Made by a program: the position numbers and the translations under genes
Shown here: in pieces, positions 54,730 through 62,677 of the stretch
How positions within the stretch are numbered: the stretch's first letter is position 1
How the letters are laid out: each line of letters opens with the position of its first letter
Source of the DNA: Paenibacillus_AB hodogayensis
Lineage (GTDB): Bacteria; Bacillota; Bacilli; Paenibacillales; NBRC-103111
NCBI RefSeq assembly: GCF_039536325.1
Contig: NZ_BAAAYO010000008.1
Span: 1-64,000 of the forward strand
Length of the DNA: 64,000 nt
Direction of reading: 5' to 3'
Notes under the pieces: model-generated
Databases searched by the model: none
What the model saw: the letters and a program-made list of their open reading frames with translations, nothing else
Told to the model about the DNA's origin: nothing

Positions 54730-54815
54730 CGGGAATGTCACAATGTTCTTGTCATCCCCCAATGTCAAGAACATTGTGACACTAAACAAAAAAGTCGCGA
54801 TTTACGCGACTTATA
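54730..54815. repeat. Hairpin element, copy 2
   Basis: TGTCACAATGTTCTTG (54736-54751) and CAAGAACATTGTGACA (54766-54781) form a perfect 16-base inverted repeat with a 14-base loop. It is followed by AGTCGCG-ATTTA-CGCGACT (54793-54811). Same order and spacing as copy 1, with a T-A to C-G compensatory change in the second stem. Confidence 0.8.
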
Positions 54816-54845
54816 ATGTGAAGGTATTTTTTGCCCTTTACATCG

Positions 54846-54875
54846 CGAGGCTGCGGATTCATACCAGCAGCCTCG
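54846..54875 (+). terminator. Hairpin preceding repeat copy g
   Basis: CGAGGCTGC / GCAGCCTCG, nine perfect pairs, 12-base loop, followed by TTCAAC. Weak U-tract. Confidence 0.5.
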
Positions 54876-54888
54876 TTCAACATGAATA

Positions 54889-54919
54889 TTAAGCTATCCT
54901 ACCCGTCAAGAGCAATGAA
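54889..54919 (+). repeat. Intergenic repeat copy g
   Basis: TTAAGCTATCCTACCCGTC then AAGAGCAATGAA. It lies just beyond the 3' end of the VOC gene; with copy h it brackets that gene. Confidence 0.65.
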
Positions 54920-54929
54920 TTACAACTCG

Positions 54930-55277
54930 TTATTTCTCCCAAAGCTCGATCAGTCGACCTTCAGGATCTTCAATCCAAATAAACTTTCCAAATTCACTAA
55001 TCTCTTTTTTCTTTGCAAGAGGTACACCAATGTGTTCAAGATGCTGAATAGTCTCGTCTAGATCATGTACTTGGAAATTTAACATCACTTGTTGTTCTGT
55101 TGGAAAATAACTGTCATTCTCGGTAAAGAAAGAAAAGATAGTCTCATTTCCTAATTGGGGTTTTATCACAGTCCCATTCCAATTTTCTATTTCAATCTTC
55201 AATACTTCGCTGTACCATTTTTTTATAGCTTCAAGATTCTTAGTTCTCCAAAATATTCCTCCAAAACCTTTTATCAT
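54930..55277 (-). CDS. VOC (glyoxalase/bleomycin-resistance fold) family protein
   Basis: 115 residues, normal for a single-subunit VOC protein. The first half starts GFGGIFWRTKNLEAIKKWYS with EVLKIEIENW. The second half has LNFQVHDLDETIQHLEHIGV and the conserved end FIWIEDPEGRLIELWEK with the metal-binding Glu. The fold serves isomerases, dioxygenases and antibiotic-binding proteins; no substrate can be given. It is a single-gene unit bracketed by repeats g and h. A deleted copy of the same unit is found 30 kb away at 24.6 kb. Confidence 0.88.
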   Translation of the reverse strand: MIKGFGGIFWRTKNLEAIKKWYSEVLKIEIENWNGTVIKPQLGNETIFSFFTENDSYFPTEQQVMLNFQVHDLDETIQHLEHIGVPLAKKKEISEFGKFIWIEDPEGRLIELWEK

Positions 55278-55356
55278 CGTATCTAACTCCTGTCTGTCAT
55301 CAAATTTTTAGCTATAAGAATACATTAGATATTCGAGATTTAAATTTAAGTTCCTT

Positions 55357-55383
55357 TTCAACTATACTGCCCGTTCAACAAAG
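55357..55383 (+). repeat. Intergenic repeat copy h, overlapping the end of the transporter gene
   Basis: TTCAACTATACTGCCCGTTC followed by AACAAAG. On the minus strand the transporter stop codon (TGA) lies inside the repeat, so the repeat supplies the last codons of that gene. Confidence 0.65.
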
Positions 55384-56283
55384 ACGTTTATTCCTCACGA
55401 TCAAAGATTTGAACCAAAAATACATTCCCATGGCGAATAATGTCCCCAGGCCTCCGATTAACTGAAACAATGAAATGGTTTCCCCTAAAAATAAGAAAGC
55501 AAGGATAATAGCGAGAACAGGTTCTCCGATAATGCCAACCGAGACGGTAGTCGCCCCCATCGATTTCAATAAAAGATTAAAAATATATTGCCCAAAGATA
55601 GTAGGGATGATTGCAAGCAACAAAAAATAAGTCCAATCGGAGGAGTCATATTCCGTTAAAGAGTAACGATTCAACAAATTATAGATGAGCATAACGGTGC
55701 CGCCGATAAAAAAAACAATGATGCTGTATACATTTGCATCGATTTTGCGGCTGACTCTCTGCCCTGCCAGCAGGTAGGCTGAAATGAAGAGTGTGCCTAT
55801 TAACGATAAGCCATCTCCAAGTAGCGCTTCTTTCGAAATTCCAATGTCTCCCCATGCAATCAGAAGCGAACAAAGAAAAGCAGTTATCAGACAAGAAAAA
55901 CTCAGCAAATGAGCCTTCTCCTTAAACAAAAAGTAGGACCCGATCATCACGAATAAGGGCTGCAACGACAAGATGACCATGGAGCTAGCCACCGAAGTAT
56001 AGACCAAGGATTCCATCCAGAATAAAAAGTGCAGCCCCAGTAAAAGACCGGCAATCACAACGATGCCCCAGTCTTTTTTGTTCATTTCTATGGTGCGAAA
56101 CGTACTCCAAGGGACAAATACGAGCATAATGGCAACGGAAATAAACAATCTATACATCCCTGCCACGGAAGTGGGCGTATCGGATAGCTTGATCAGGATC
56201 GAAGAGATAGATATAGACAAGATGCTGATAAACAACAATATAAACGGGTGATGAAGCATAGAAGCTTTATTTAACTTAACCAC
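55375..56283 (-). CDS. DMT superfamily (EamA family) membrane transporter
   Basis: 302 residues with ten predicted membrane helices and two EamA halves (first half LFISILSISISSILIKLSD, YRLFISVAIMLVFVPWS; second half GDGLSLIGTLFISAYLLAGQ, FGQYIFNLLLKSMGATTVSV). The diagnostic ends GIIGEPVLAIILAFLFLGET and ISLFQLIGGLGTLFAMG are present. Exports metabolites or drugs; substrate unknown. It is divergent from an AraC regulator 140 bases away that probably controls it. The C-terminus ends within repeat h. Confidence 0.9.
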   Translation of the reverse strand: MVKLNKASMLHHPFILLFISILSISISSILIKLSDTPTSVAGMYRLFISVAIMLVFVPWSTFRTIEMNKKDWGIVVIAGLLLGLHFLFWMESLVYTSVASSMVILSLQPLFVMIGSYFLFKEKAHLLSFSCLITAFLCSLLIAWGDIGISKEALLGDGLSLIGTLFISAYLLAGQRVSRKIDANVYSIIVFFIGGTVMLIYNLLNRYSLTEYDSSDWTYFLLLAIIPTIFGQYIFNLLLKSMGATTVSVGIIGEPVLAIILAFLFLGETISLFQLIGGLGTLFAMGMYFWFKSLIVRNKRLC

Positions 56284-56423
56284 GGTTCCTCCCAGTTGTT
56301 CGACGGTTACCTGTGCACAGATTTGTAATGAGATGTCGAAGCTGGATATAATAATATCATCACCGTAGCTTAAATTGTGTAACTATATCTCTTTTTAATA
56401 TCGAAATATCGTCAAATAAAGGG

Positions 56424-57329
56424 GTGGCCTTCTTGAAAAAACAACTGCATGAAGCTATCCAGTATCCTGACGAGGCCTTCCCATCCATCATGTACATTCA
56501 TACGAATCGGGGTTCCATTCCGAAAGGCAGGGGAGTTAACGATCTCCATTGGCATGAAGAATTGCAAATGACCTTAGTGACCAAAGGGAATCTTACGATA
56601 CGAATCAACGGTGTAGATTACGGTTTAGGAACGGGTCAAGCCATTTTTATCAATAAGAGCGTTCTGCACACGGTTACGCAACTAAGTCCTGACGGTGAAT
56701 ATGTGAGCTTTAATTTTCCGGAAAAGCTGCTTGCCTTTTATTCGGATAGCGTGATGGAAAGGAACCACGTCCTCCCTTACACCAATTCCTACTTGCTATC
56801 ATTGGTAATCAAAGGAGACGCGGAGTGGCAAGAGCAAATCCTGCAAATTCTATGGGAGATGAAGAAGAAATTTGAACGGAAAGAATCATGGGGATGGCAG
56901 TATGAGATTTCCATCCATACGGTTCAGCTATGGCTAATTCTAATCTCCAACATTTCGTTATCTTCGGAGCAATCCTCTAAACACAGTAGACTCCAACAAG
57001 AGAGATTGCAATTGATGCTTAGCTTTATCCACCAAAACTATATGAACCCTATTACCTTAAAGGAAATTGCTGACGTAGCCCATTTGAGCGTTTCGGAATG
57101 CGCTCGCAGCTTCAAAAAAAGCATCCGTATGACTCCTTACGATTACTTGGTTAAGTATCGGATTAAAAAGAGCTGCGAGTTGTTGGAAACGACGGAGTAT
57201 ACCGTAACCGAAATAGCCCGAATCGTGGGTTTCAATCATGTCAATCACTTTATCCAGTCCTTTAAAAAGCAGCGCGATATTACACCAAAGGAGTACCGAA
57301 AAATTCGGAATGAACAGACACCTTCATAA
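56424..57329 (+). CDS. AraC family transcriptional regulator with cupin sensor
   Basis: 301 residues from GTG 56424; TTG 56433 with AAAGGGG 8 bases upstream is an equally good start (298 residues). The N-terminal AraC-binding cupin reads VNDLHWHEELQMTLVTKGNL, TGQAIFINKSVLHTVTQLSP. The C-terminal HTH_18 reads MNPITLKEIADVAHLSVSEC, SFKKSIRMTPYDYLVKYRIK and TEIARIVGFNHVNHFIQSFK. Divergent neighbour of the EamA transporter, so a regulator of efflux in response to a small ligand is likely (inference). Confidence 0.9.
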   Translation: MAFLKKQLHEAIQYPDEAFPSIMYIHTNRGSIPKGRGVNDLHWHEELQMTLVTKGNLTIRINGVDYGLGTGQAIFINKSVLHTVTQLSPDGEYVSFNFPEKLLAFYSDSVMERNHVLPYTNSYLLSLVIKGDAEWQEQILQILWEMKKKFERKESWGWQYEISIHTVQLWLILISNISLSSEQSSKHSRLQQERLQLMLSFIHQNYMNPITLKEIADVAHLSVSECARSFKKSIRMTPYDYLVKYRIKKSCELLETTEYTVTEIARIVGFNHVNHFIQSFKKQRDITPKEYRKIRNEQTPS

Positions 57330-57425
57330 AACACAGACTTAACCGCTTTGCTACACTAGACTTTCCCGATCCGCTTCTTTCTTAGTCGGGTTAGCTCTCT
57401 AAGCTCTTCAAGCCGCAATTGCACA

Positions 57426-58547
57426 TCAAGAACCCGGCTCGGCATCCAAGACGCTGATTTGCAGCGCTTTTGTTTGCGGAGGATCGGACAGAAAGACGAT
57501 CTCGCCGTCGTACCATACCCGAATGCGCTCGCCCGCTCGCAGCGCTTCGAGAGATAGCGGCGATCCGTCCGCGGCCCGCCTTATGATTCCATCCTTGTTC
57601 ATCGACAGCCAGACGGATTCGTCATAGCGCCCATTAGGCAGCCGGGTATCCGGGTCGGCGACTAAAATGCGCCCCGCCTCCTCGTCCTTCTTAATAATCA
57701 CGCCAGTAATATCCGCTTTCCTCGAAAAAGGAAACGGCTCGAGCTTCAAAGGAACGGGAAGCGTCTTCTTCAGTCCCGCCGCCTTCTCGATCGTCCTGCG
57801 CAGCGACTCCAATTCCTCCGCGCTTAGTCCACGCTCGAAATCGTCCCGCTTGCGGAACGTCACCACCAGCTCGTTGTCCCTCACGTTCTCGCCCATCCAG
57901 CGGATGCCGTGCTCGGTCTCGATCGCCTCGCGCGCGGCAACCAGCCGGCTGCGGATCGTCTCCAGTTGTTCGTGGCCGATATCGTACACCGTATTTCCTG
58001 TTTTTCCGGCATAGGCCATATAATACCGGTCTACTTTCCCTTCCTTCCAGGTGACGAGCAGCTGCCAGGCGATCAGACCGTCGCGGAGCCCGTCAGGATC
58101 GGCCCACGTCTCGATAAGCTGGCGAACGGCGGACACCTTGTACGAGTCGTTCACGCCGAAATCATACCGCCAGGCTGGCTCCTGCCCCATATCGGGAGTG
58201 CGTATCTCCTGATAGCGGTCGCCGAGCCATGCCATAACCTCGGCTTTCGTCTGGCCGACCGCGATATGCCCGGACATCTCTCCAGGACTGATCACGTAGA
58301 CTGTCCGCTTGTCTTCATCGTAGGCGACCGCTCCGCCCATGCGATCGGCCATGAAACGCAGCGGCACATAAGCCTGCCCGTCCACGTTAAGCAGCGCATA
58401 ACCGTTTTCCGGCTGCTGCGCCTTTCCATTAATGACCAAGGCGGCCGGGAACACATAAGCTTGGATCGCATCGGCGGCATATACGACGGCGCTTCCAGCC
58501 AAGGCCGCACCGAACACCGCGCCAAGCAGAAACTTTTTCAACGTCAA
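57426..58547 (-). CDS. Secreted stalk-domain (copper amine oxidase N-like) protein
   Basis: 373 residues. Signal peptide MTLKKFLLGAVFGAALAGSA with VYAADA. The stalk domain is at about 30-90 (LVINGKAQQPENGYALLNVD, AYVPLRFMADRMGGAVAYDE, KRTVYVISP). The remaining part is alpha/beta with no named domain (AVGQTKAEVMAWLGDRYQEI; WADPDGLRDGLIAWQLLVTW; an OB-like end ITGVIIKKDEEAGRILVADP). The C-terminal region may bind metal or wall polymer, but nothing conclusive is seen. It is probably a cell-wall or membrane-associated factor. It stands alone, divergent from a DUF6843-like gene. Confidence 0.82.
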   Translation of the reverse strand: MTLKKFLLGAVFGAALAGSAVVYAADAIQAYVFPAALVINGKAQQPENGYALLNVDGQAYVPLRFMADRMGGAVAYDEDKRTVYVISPGEMSGHIAVGQTKAEVMAWLGDRYQEIRTPDMGQEPAWRYDFGVNDSYKVSAVRQLIETWADPDGLRDGLIAWQLLVTWKEGKVDRYYMAYAGKTGNTVYDIGHEQLETIRSRLVAAREAIETEHGIRWMGENVRDNELVVTFRKRDDFERGLSAEELESLRRTIEKAAGLKKTLPVPLKLEPFPFSRKADITGVIIKKDEEAGRILVADPDTRLPNGRYDESVWLSMNKDGIIRRAADGSPLSLEALRAGERIRVWYDGEIVFLSDPPQTKALQISVLDAEPGS

Positions 58548-58762
58548 GACCTCCCCACTTCATCCTTATTACACCAGCGTTAAATCTGCTATTCATGACT
58601 ATAAACGCATCCAATAGGAAGAAGTTGTATATTTATGGAAATAAAATGGCCTGGGACTATGAAAATTAGAACTCCCCCGCTGTCAGCAAAGCCTATACAA
58701 TAAGAAAAACGTCAAAAGCGATAGAGCAAGGAAAAGGAGAGGAGCACGGGAGGAGTTCATAC

Positions 58763-59275
58763 ATGAGTAAAACAAGAAGGAGATGGCCGAAGTTCGCTTA
58801 CGCGGCGGCTGCGTTCGCTGCAGCCGGCTTGCTTTTTATGGGGATGACGGTTTCGCGTTACCCGCTGCATGTCTATATCGTTCCGGAGGGGTTCGTCGGG
58901 GAAGTCGTCGTTACCTTCGATCAGCCGGACTCGCCACCGCTCCCCTACCGCAAACGGACGTACACGTACAACATTCCCGCAACCGGCGAGCTAGGAACGT
59001 CCAGTCCGATGAAGAGCGGGACGGTTGAGCTTTATTCCAGAGACGCTACCGGCAATCTCACGCGGGTCGGGGTATACGAGCCGATGCTTCATGGCATGGT
59101 CACCTCCAGCTCGGAAAGCGTCGCTTCGGACGGAAGCCGTGTCGTATCGCCGACCGTCGTCCGTTTTTTCGCGGGCACGGCTGAGCAGTATGAGCAGTTT
59201 TTGACCGAAAAAGAGGCCGGAAAATCATCGCATTTTTCTGCAATTTCATTTTGTAAATTTAAGCGTAAAAAATAA
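58763..59275 (+). CDS. DUF6843-like membrane-anchored protein
   Basis: 170 residues; ATG 58763 follows GGGAGGAG. A single N-terminal membrane anchor (AYAAAAFAAAGLLFMGMTV) is followed by the domain text YPLHVYIVPEGFVGEVVVTF, RTYTYNIPATGELGTSSPMK and VSPTVVRFFAGTAEQYEQFL. The PEGFVGEVVV...IPATGxLxTSSP layout matches small Bacillales proteins of DUF6843, function unknown. The mature part should face outside. A perfect bidirectional terminator separates it from the iron-uptake genes. Confidence 0.75.
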   Translation: MSKTRRRWPKFAYAAAAFAAAGLLFMGMTVSRYPLHVYIVPEGFVGEVVVTFDQPDSPPLPYRKRTYTYNIPATGELGTSSPMKSGTVELYSRDATGNLTRVGVYEPMLHGMVTSSSESVASDGSRVVSPTVVRFFAGTAEQYEQFLTEKEAGKSSHFSAISFCKFKRKK

Positions 59276-59310
59276 GCAGACCGCGCGTCACTTCGCACGG
59301 TCTGCTTATT
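59271..59310. terminator. Bidirectional terminator between DUF6843-like gene and iron permease
   Basis: AATAAGCAGACCG / CGGTCTGCTTATT, thirteen perfect pairs with T/A runs on both sides. It serves both convergent genes. Confidence 0.85.
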
Positions 59311-59332
59311 CATGTTGTTCAAACGGATAAGC

Positions 59333-60334
59333 CTACGATTTCTTATGCCTGAACAGCAAATACATAAAGAACGGAGCGCCGACTCCGGCCGTAAATACGC
59401 CCGCCGGGATATCGAGCGGCTGGAACAGCATTCTTCCCGCCAGATCGGCCAGCACCAGTACGATCGCGCCCAGAACGGCGGAAACCGGGATCAGAATGCG
59501 ATACGAGTTACCCACGAGCTTACGCGCCATATGCGGCGCCAGCAAGCCGATAAACGACAACGTGCCCGCAATCCCGACCGCAGCGCCGGCCAGCGCCACG
59601 CTGCAGAACAGCACGACCACCCGGCTCATCTGCAGCCTGCTGCCAAGCCCGACTGCAGCCGCTTCGCCTAACGACTGCACATTCAATTCTTTGGCGTACA
59701 GCAGGGAAAAAGGAATAAAGATCAGGACCCAAGGCCATAAAGCCGCGACATGCTTCCAGTTCGTCCCGTAAACGCTGCCCGTCATCCAATTCAATACTTG
59801 AGCGGCCAAATAGGAAGGTCCGCTTATCAGCAAAAACATCGTCAGCGCGCTCATCGCCGTCGAGATGCCGATGCCGATCAGGACGAGCCGGAACGGCGAC
59901 ACCCCTCTTTTCCAGGCAAGCAGGTAATTGATCATAGCCGCCAGAAAAGCGCCGACGATGGCAATGACCGGCACCCAGTGTATGCTGAATTTGTTGGCAG
60001 TCAGCGTCATAAAGCCGACGACCGCCACCGACGCTCCCCCCGTTACCCCGAGCAGATCCGGCGAAGCAAGCGGGTTGCGGATCACGCCTTGCAGCAGCGC
60101 CCCGGATACCGCCAGCGCCGCTCCGACCAATAAAGCGGCTGTTATCCGCGGCAGCCGCAGCTGCATGACGATCAAGTCACTGCTCTCCGTATTGCGGCCA
60201 ACGAGAGAAAGCAGCACCTCCTGTACCGGAATGCGCACACTTCCGATCGACAGGCACAGGACCGCCAGCGCCACCATGCACAAGACGAGCACGACAAAAA
60301 CAGATATGGATTTTCCCGTTCGACCTCTAGACAT
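59333..60334 (-). CDS. FecCD family iron-siderophore ABC transporter permease
   Basis: 333 residues from ATG 60334, 5 bases after AAGGAG; the start overlaps the upstream permease stop by 8 bases, giving translational coupling. FecCD signature: IVMQLRLPRITAALLVGAAL, AVSGALLQGVIRNPLASPDL, LGVTGGASVAVVGF and GTLSFIGLLAPHMARKLVGN. About nine to ten membrane helices. Forms a heterodimeric permease with the next gene. No ATPase gene is adjacent; Bacillus homologues often share the FhuC/YusV-type ATPase encoded elsewhere. Confidence 0.92.
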   Translation of the reverse strand: MSRGRTGKSISVFVVLVLCMVALAVLCLSIGSVRIPVQEVLLSLVGRNTESSDLIVMQLRLPRITAALLVGAALAVSGALLQGVIRNPLASPDLLGVTGGASVAVVGFMTLTANKFSIHWVPVIAIVGAFLAAMINYLLAWKRGVSPFRLVLIGIGISTAMSALTMFLLISGPSYLAAQVLNWMTGSVYGTNWKHVAALWPWVLIFIPFSLLYAKELNVQSLGEAAAVGLGSRLQMSRVVVLFCSVALAGAAVGIAGTLSFIGLLAPHMARKLVGNSYRILIPVSAVLGAIVLVLADLAGRMLFQPLDIPAGVFTAGVGAPFFMYLLFRHKKS

Positions 60335-61337
60335 GTTTGCTCCTTCTCGCCACATGAATCAGAAACGGAACGCCGATAAGCGCCGTGGCGACACCGACAG
60401 GGATTTCCTTCGGCATGAGAATGAACCGCGAGGCGATGTCCGCCGTCACTAGCAGCATAGCGCCCAGCAGAGCGCAATAAGGCAGCAGCCAGCGGTGATC
60501 GTGGCCTACTATGTAACGACACAGATGCGGAACGATCAGGCCGATGAACGCGATCGGCCCCGCTACCGAAACGGCGCCGCCTGCCAGCAGTACAACCGCG
60601 ATCGCAGACAGGACGCGGATGAGCATGATCCGCTGCCCGAGCCCCTTCGTCACATCTTCCCCAAGCGCCATCACGTTAAGCGAACCCGACAGCAGCATGG
60701 CCAGAACAAGACCCGCGATCATATAAGGCAGCACGATCATCAGATGATCCAGCTGCCTGCCCGCCACGGAACCTACCATCCAGAACAGGGCCGAATCTAG
60801 CGACTGCTTGTTGATCAGCAAAATGCCGGACGTAACGGAGGAAGCAAATGCGGCGACCGCTGCTCCCGCCAGCGTCAGCTTGATCGGCTCGAAGCCGCCT
60901 CTTCCCTGCAAACCTAACGTATAGACGAGCAGCGTGGACACCGCGGCTCCGGCAAATGCGATCCAGATCATGCTGCTCATCGTCAAGGACGAGCCAAACG
61001 CTGCCAGCCCGATCACGATGAACAGCACCGCGCCCGAATTAATGCCGAAAACCGACGGCGAAGCGAGCGGGTTTTTGGTCAACACTTGCATGACTGCTCC
61101 CGCAACCGCCAGGGCGGCCCCTACCAGGGCTGCTATGAAAGCCCGCGGCACGCGCGTGTTTTTAAGAATCAGATGTTCGTTGGAGCCGTCGAACTGGCTG
61201 TATGCGAGCCATAAATCGTGAATAGTGAATTGATGAATGCCGTATAAAATGCTGGCGAGCATACACAGAAGCAGCGCTATCGCGCCGGCTGCCAGAACGA
61301 CCAGCTTTCCTGTGCGGCTTCGCATCCATAGGGTCAT
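60327..61337 (-). CDS. FecCD family iron-siderophore ABC transporter permease
   Basis: 336 residues from ATG 61337; an in-frame TTG seven codons upstream is possible but overlaps the likely ribosome site AAGGGGAA. Signature text: ILKNTRVPRAFIAALVGAAL, AVAGAVMQVLTKNPLASPSV, FGINSGAVLFIVIGL and VAGPIAFIGLIVPHLCRYIV. First gene of the permease operon, divergent from the binding-protein gene, with Fur-box-like sequence in the shared 200-base control region. Imports ferric siderophore (type not deducible). Confidence 0.92.
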   Translation of the reverse strand: MTLWMRSRTGKLVVLAAGAIALLLCMLASILYGIHQFTIHDLWLAYSQFDGSNEHLILKNTRVPRAFIAALVGAALAVAGAVMQVLTKNPLASPSVFGINSGAVLFIVIGLAAFGSSLTMSSMIWIAFAGAAVSTLLVYTLGLQGRGGFEPIKLTLAGAAVAAFASSVTSGILLINKQSLDSALFWMVGSVAGRQLDHLMIVLPYMIAGLVLAMLLSGSLNVMALGEDVTKGLGQRIMLIRVLSAIAVVLLAGGAVSVAGPIAFIGLIVPHLCRYIVGHDHRWLLPYCALLGAMLLVTADIASRFILMPKEIPVGVATALIGVPFLIHVARRSKHV

Positions 61338-61414
61338 ATCCGCCCGTTCCCCTTTCAATCGCGATTGACCGAATCGCCCCCCTAATTGTATGAGCGAGCC
61401 TTTCTTTTGTCAAT

Positions 61415-61433
61415 GAATATGATTCTCATTCCT
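61415..61433. promoter_or_regulatory. Degenerate Fur box facing the permease operon
   Basis: GAATATGATTCTCATTCCT matches the 19-base Fur consensus at 12 positions and lies about 80 bases upstream of the permease start. Confidence 0.5.
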
Positions 61434-61442
61434 ATTTAATGA

Positions 61443-61472
61443 TTGACACGATATCGGACTATAGAATATTAT
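61443..61472 (+). promoter_or_regulatory. Promoter of the siderophore-binding-protein gene
   Basis: TTGACA (61443-61448), 18-base spacer, TATTAT (61467-61472); the Fur box starts 8 bases downstream, over the expected transcription start. Confidence 0.65.
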
Positions 61473-61479
61473 TCTTATT

Positions 61480-61498
61480 GATAATGATTCCCATTATC
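61480..61498. promoter_or_regulatory. Fur box of the siderophore-binding-protein gene
   Basis: GATAATGATTCCCATTATC agrees with the Fur consensus GATAATGATAATCATTATC at 16 of 19 positions and is itself an inverted repeat. Its place at the transcription start predicts repression when iron is plentiful. Confidence 0.85.
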
Positions 61499-61543
61499 GA
61501 ATATTTGATTGGAAGATTATAAACTAAGGGGAGAGAACCGTTC

Positions 61544-62542
61544 ATGTCGTCTTTATTCAAATTTTCCCGTACTCCGCTGCTGCTTCTGCTGACAGCGATC
61601 GTTATGGCCGTGGTCTCGGCTTGTGGAAGCGCCAAAACGGAAACCACACCTTCCGCTGCCCAGCCGCCGGCGGCCAAAGAAGAGCCGAAAACCGAAGCGC
61701 CGCGCGTCATCAAGCACGCGATGGGCGAGGAAACGCTCACCGGTACGCCGAAGCGCGTCGTCATATTGACCAACGAAGGAACCGAAGCGCTGCTTGCGGT
61801 CGGCATCAAGCCGGTAGGCGCGGTTCAGTCCTGGATCGGCGATCCATGGTACGATCATATTAAAGCGGACATGAAAGACGTGACCGTCGTCGGCGATGAA
61901 TTGCAGCCGAACATCGAGCTGATTGCCAGTCTGAAGCCGGATCTGATTATCGGTAATAAAGTCAGACAAGAGAAAATTTACGAGCAGCTGAAGAAAATCG
62001 CGCCTACCGTGTTCGCCGCCGATCTGGGCGGGGACTGGAAGATTAACTTCCAGCTGTATACGGAGGCCGTCAATAAGAAAGAAGAAGGCCAGAAAGCGAT
62101 GGCCGCATTCGATAAGCGCGTCGCCGACGTGAAAGCAAAGCTCGGCAGCAAGGCGGCTACGAAGGTTTCGATCGTGCGCTTCTCCGCTTCGCAAGTGCGG
62201 ATTTACCAAAAACAGACGTTCGCCGGCGTTCTTCTGAGCCAGCTCGGAATCGCCCGTCCTGAATCGCAGGACAAAGATTCGTTCATTGAAGTGATGACGA
62301 AGGAAAAAATTCCGAGCATGGACGGCGACGTCATGTTCTACTTCGTATCGGAGACCGCAGGCAAGACGGATGGCGCGAAAGCATCGGAGGAATGGCTGAA
62401 GGACCCTCTGTTCCAAAATTTGAACGTAGCGAAAACGAACAAGGTGTTCAAGGTGGACGAAGGAATCTGGAATTCCGCAGGCGGATACAAAGCCGCCAAC
62501 CTGCTTCTGGACGAACTGGCCAAATATTTCGAAGTGAAGTAA
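61544..62542 (+). CDS. Iron-siderophore-binding lipoprotein (FecB/FhuD-type periplasmic-binding fold)
   Basis: 332 residues; ATG after GGGGAGAGAA. Lipoprotein signal with lipobox VSAC, then a Pro/Lys/Glu linker. Class III binding-protein text: TPKRVVILTNEGTEALLAVG, IKPVGAVQSWIGDPWYDHIK, QPNIELIASLKPDLIIGNK and LDELAKYF at the end. The long connecting helix region (EEGQKAMAAFDKRVADVKAK) is typical of this class. Membrane-anchored receptor delivering ferric siderophore to the divergent FecCD permeases. Fur-controlled. Confidence 0.93.
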   Translation: MSSLFKFSRTPLLLLLTAIVMAVVSACGSAKTETTPSAAQPPAAKEEPKTEAPRVIKHAMGEETLTGTPKRVVILTNEGTEALLAVGIKPVGAVQSWIGDPWYDHIKADMKDVTVVGDELQPNIELIASLKPDLIIGNKVRQEKIYEQLKKIAPTVFAADLGGDWKINFQLYTEAVNKKEEGQKAMAAFDKRVADVKAKLGSKAATKVSIVRFSASQVRIYQKQTFAGVLLSQLGIARPESQDKDSFIEVMTKEKIPSMDGDVMFYFVSETAGKTDGAKASEEWLKDPLFQNLNVAKTNKVFKVDEGIWNSAGGYKAANLLLDELAKYFEVK

Positions 62543-62568
62543 CGCACCATAAAATGCGTAGCAATCAA

Positions 62569-62608
62569 AGCTGAAGCGGGCAAATCGCCCGCTTTCAGCT
62601 TTTTTTTG
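62569..62608 (+). terminator. Terminator of the siderophore-binding-protein gene
   Basis: AGCTGAAGCGGGC pairs with GCCCGCTTTCAGCT (one bulge), followed by eight T, 27 bases after the stop. Confidence 0.85.
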
Positions 62609-62677
62609 TTCCGGTATCCTCTATAATAGAAATAACATTTTCCAGCCGGACCCGATTCCAGCTGGACCAAAGGGGAC

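Noticed and set aside
628..55383. Interpreting the recurrent motif as classical integron attC sites
   Set aside because: The core does not fit RYYYAAC/GTTRRRY boxes consistently and no tyrosine integrase is present; kept only as an analogy.
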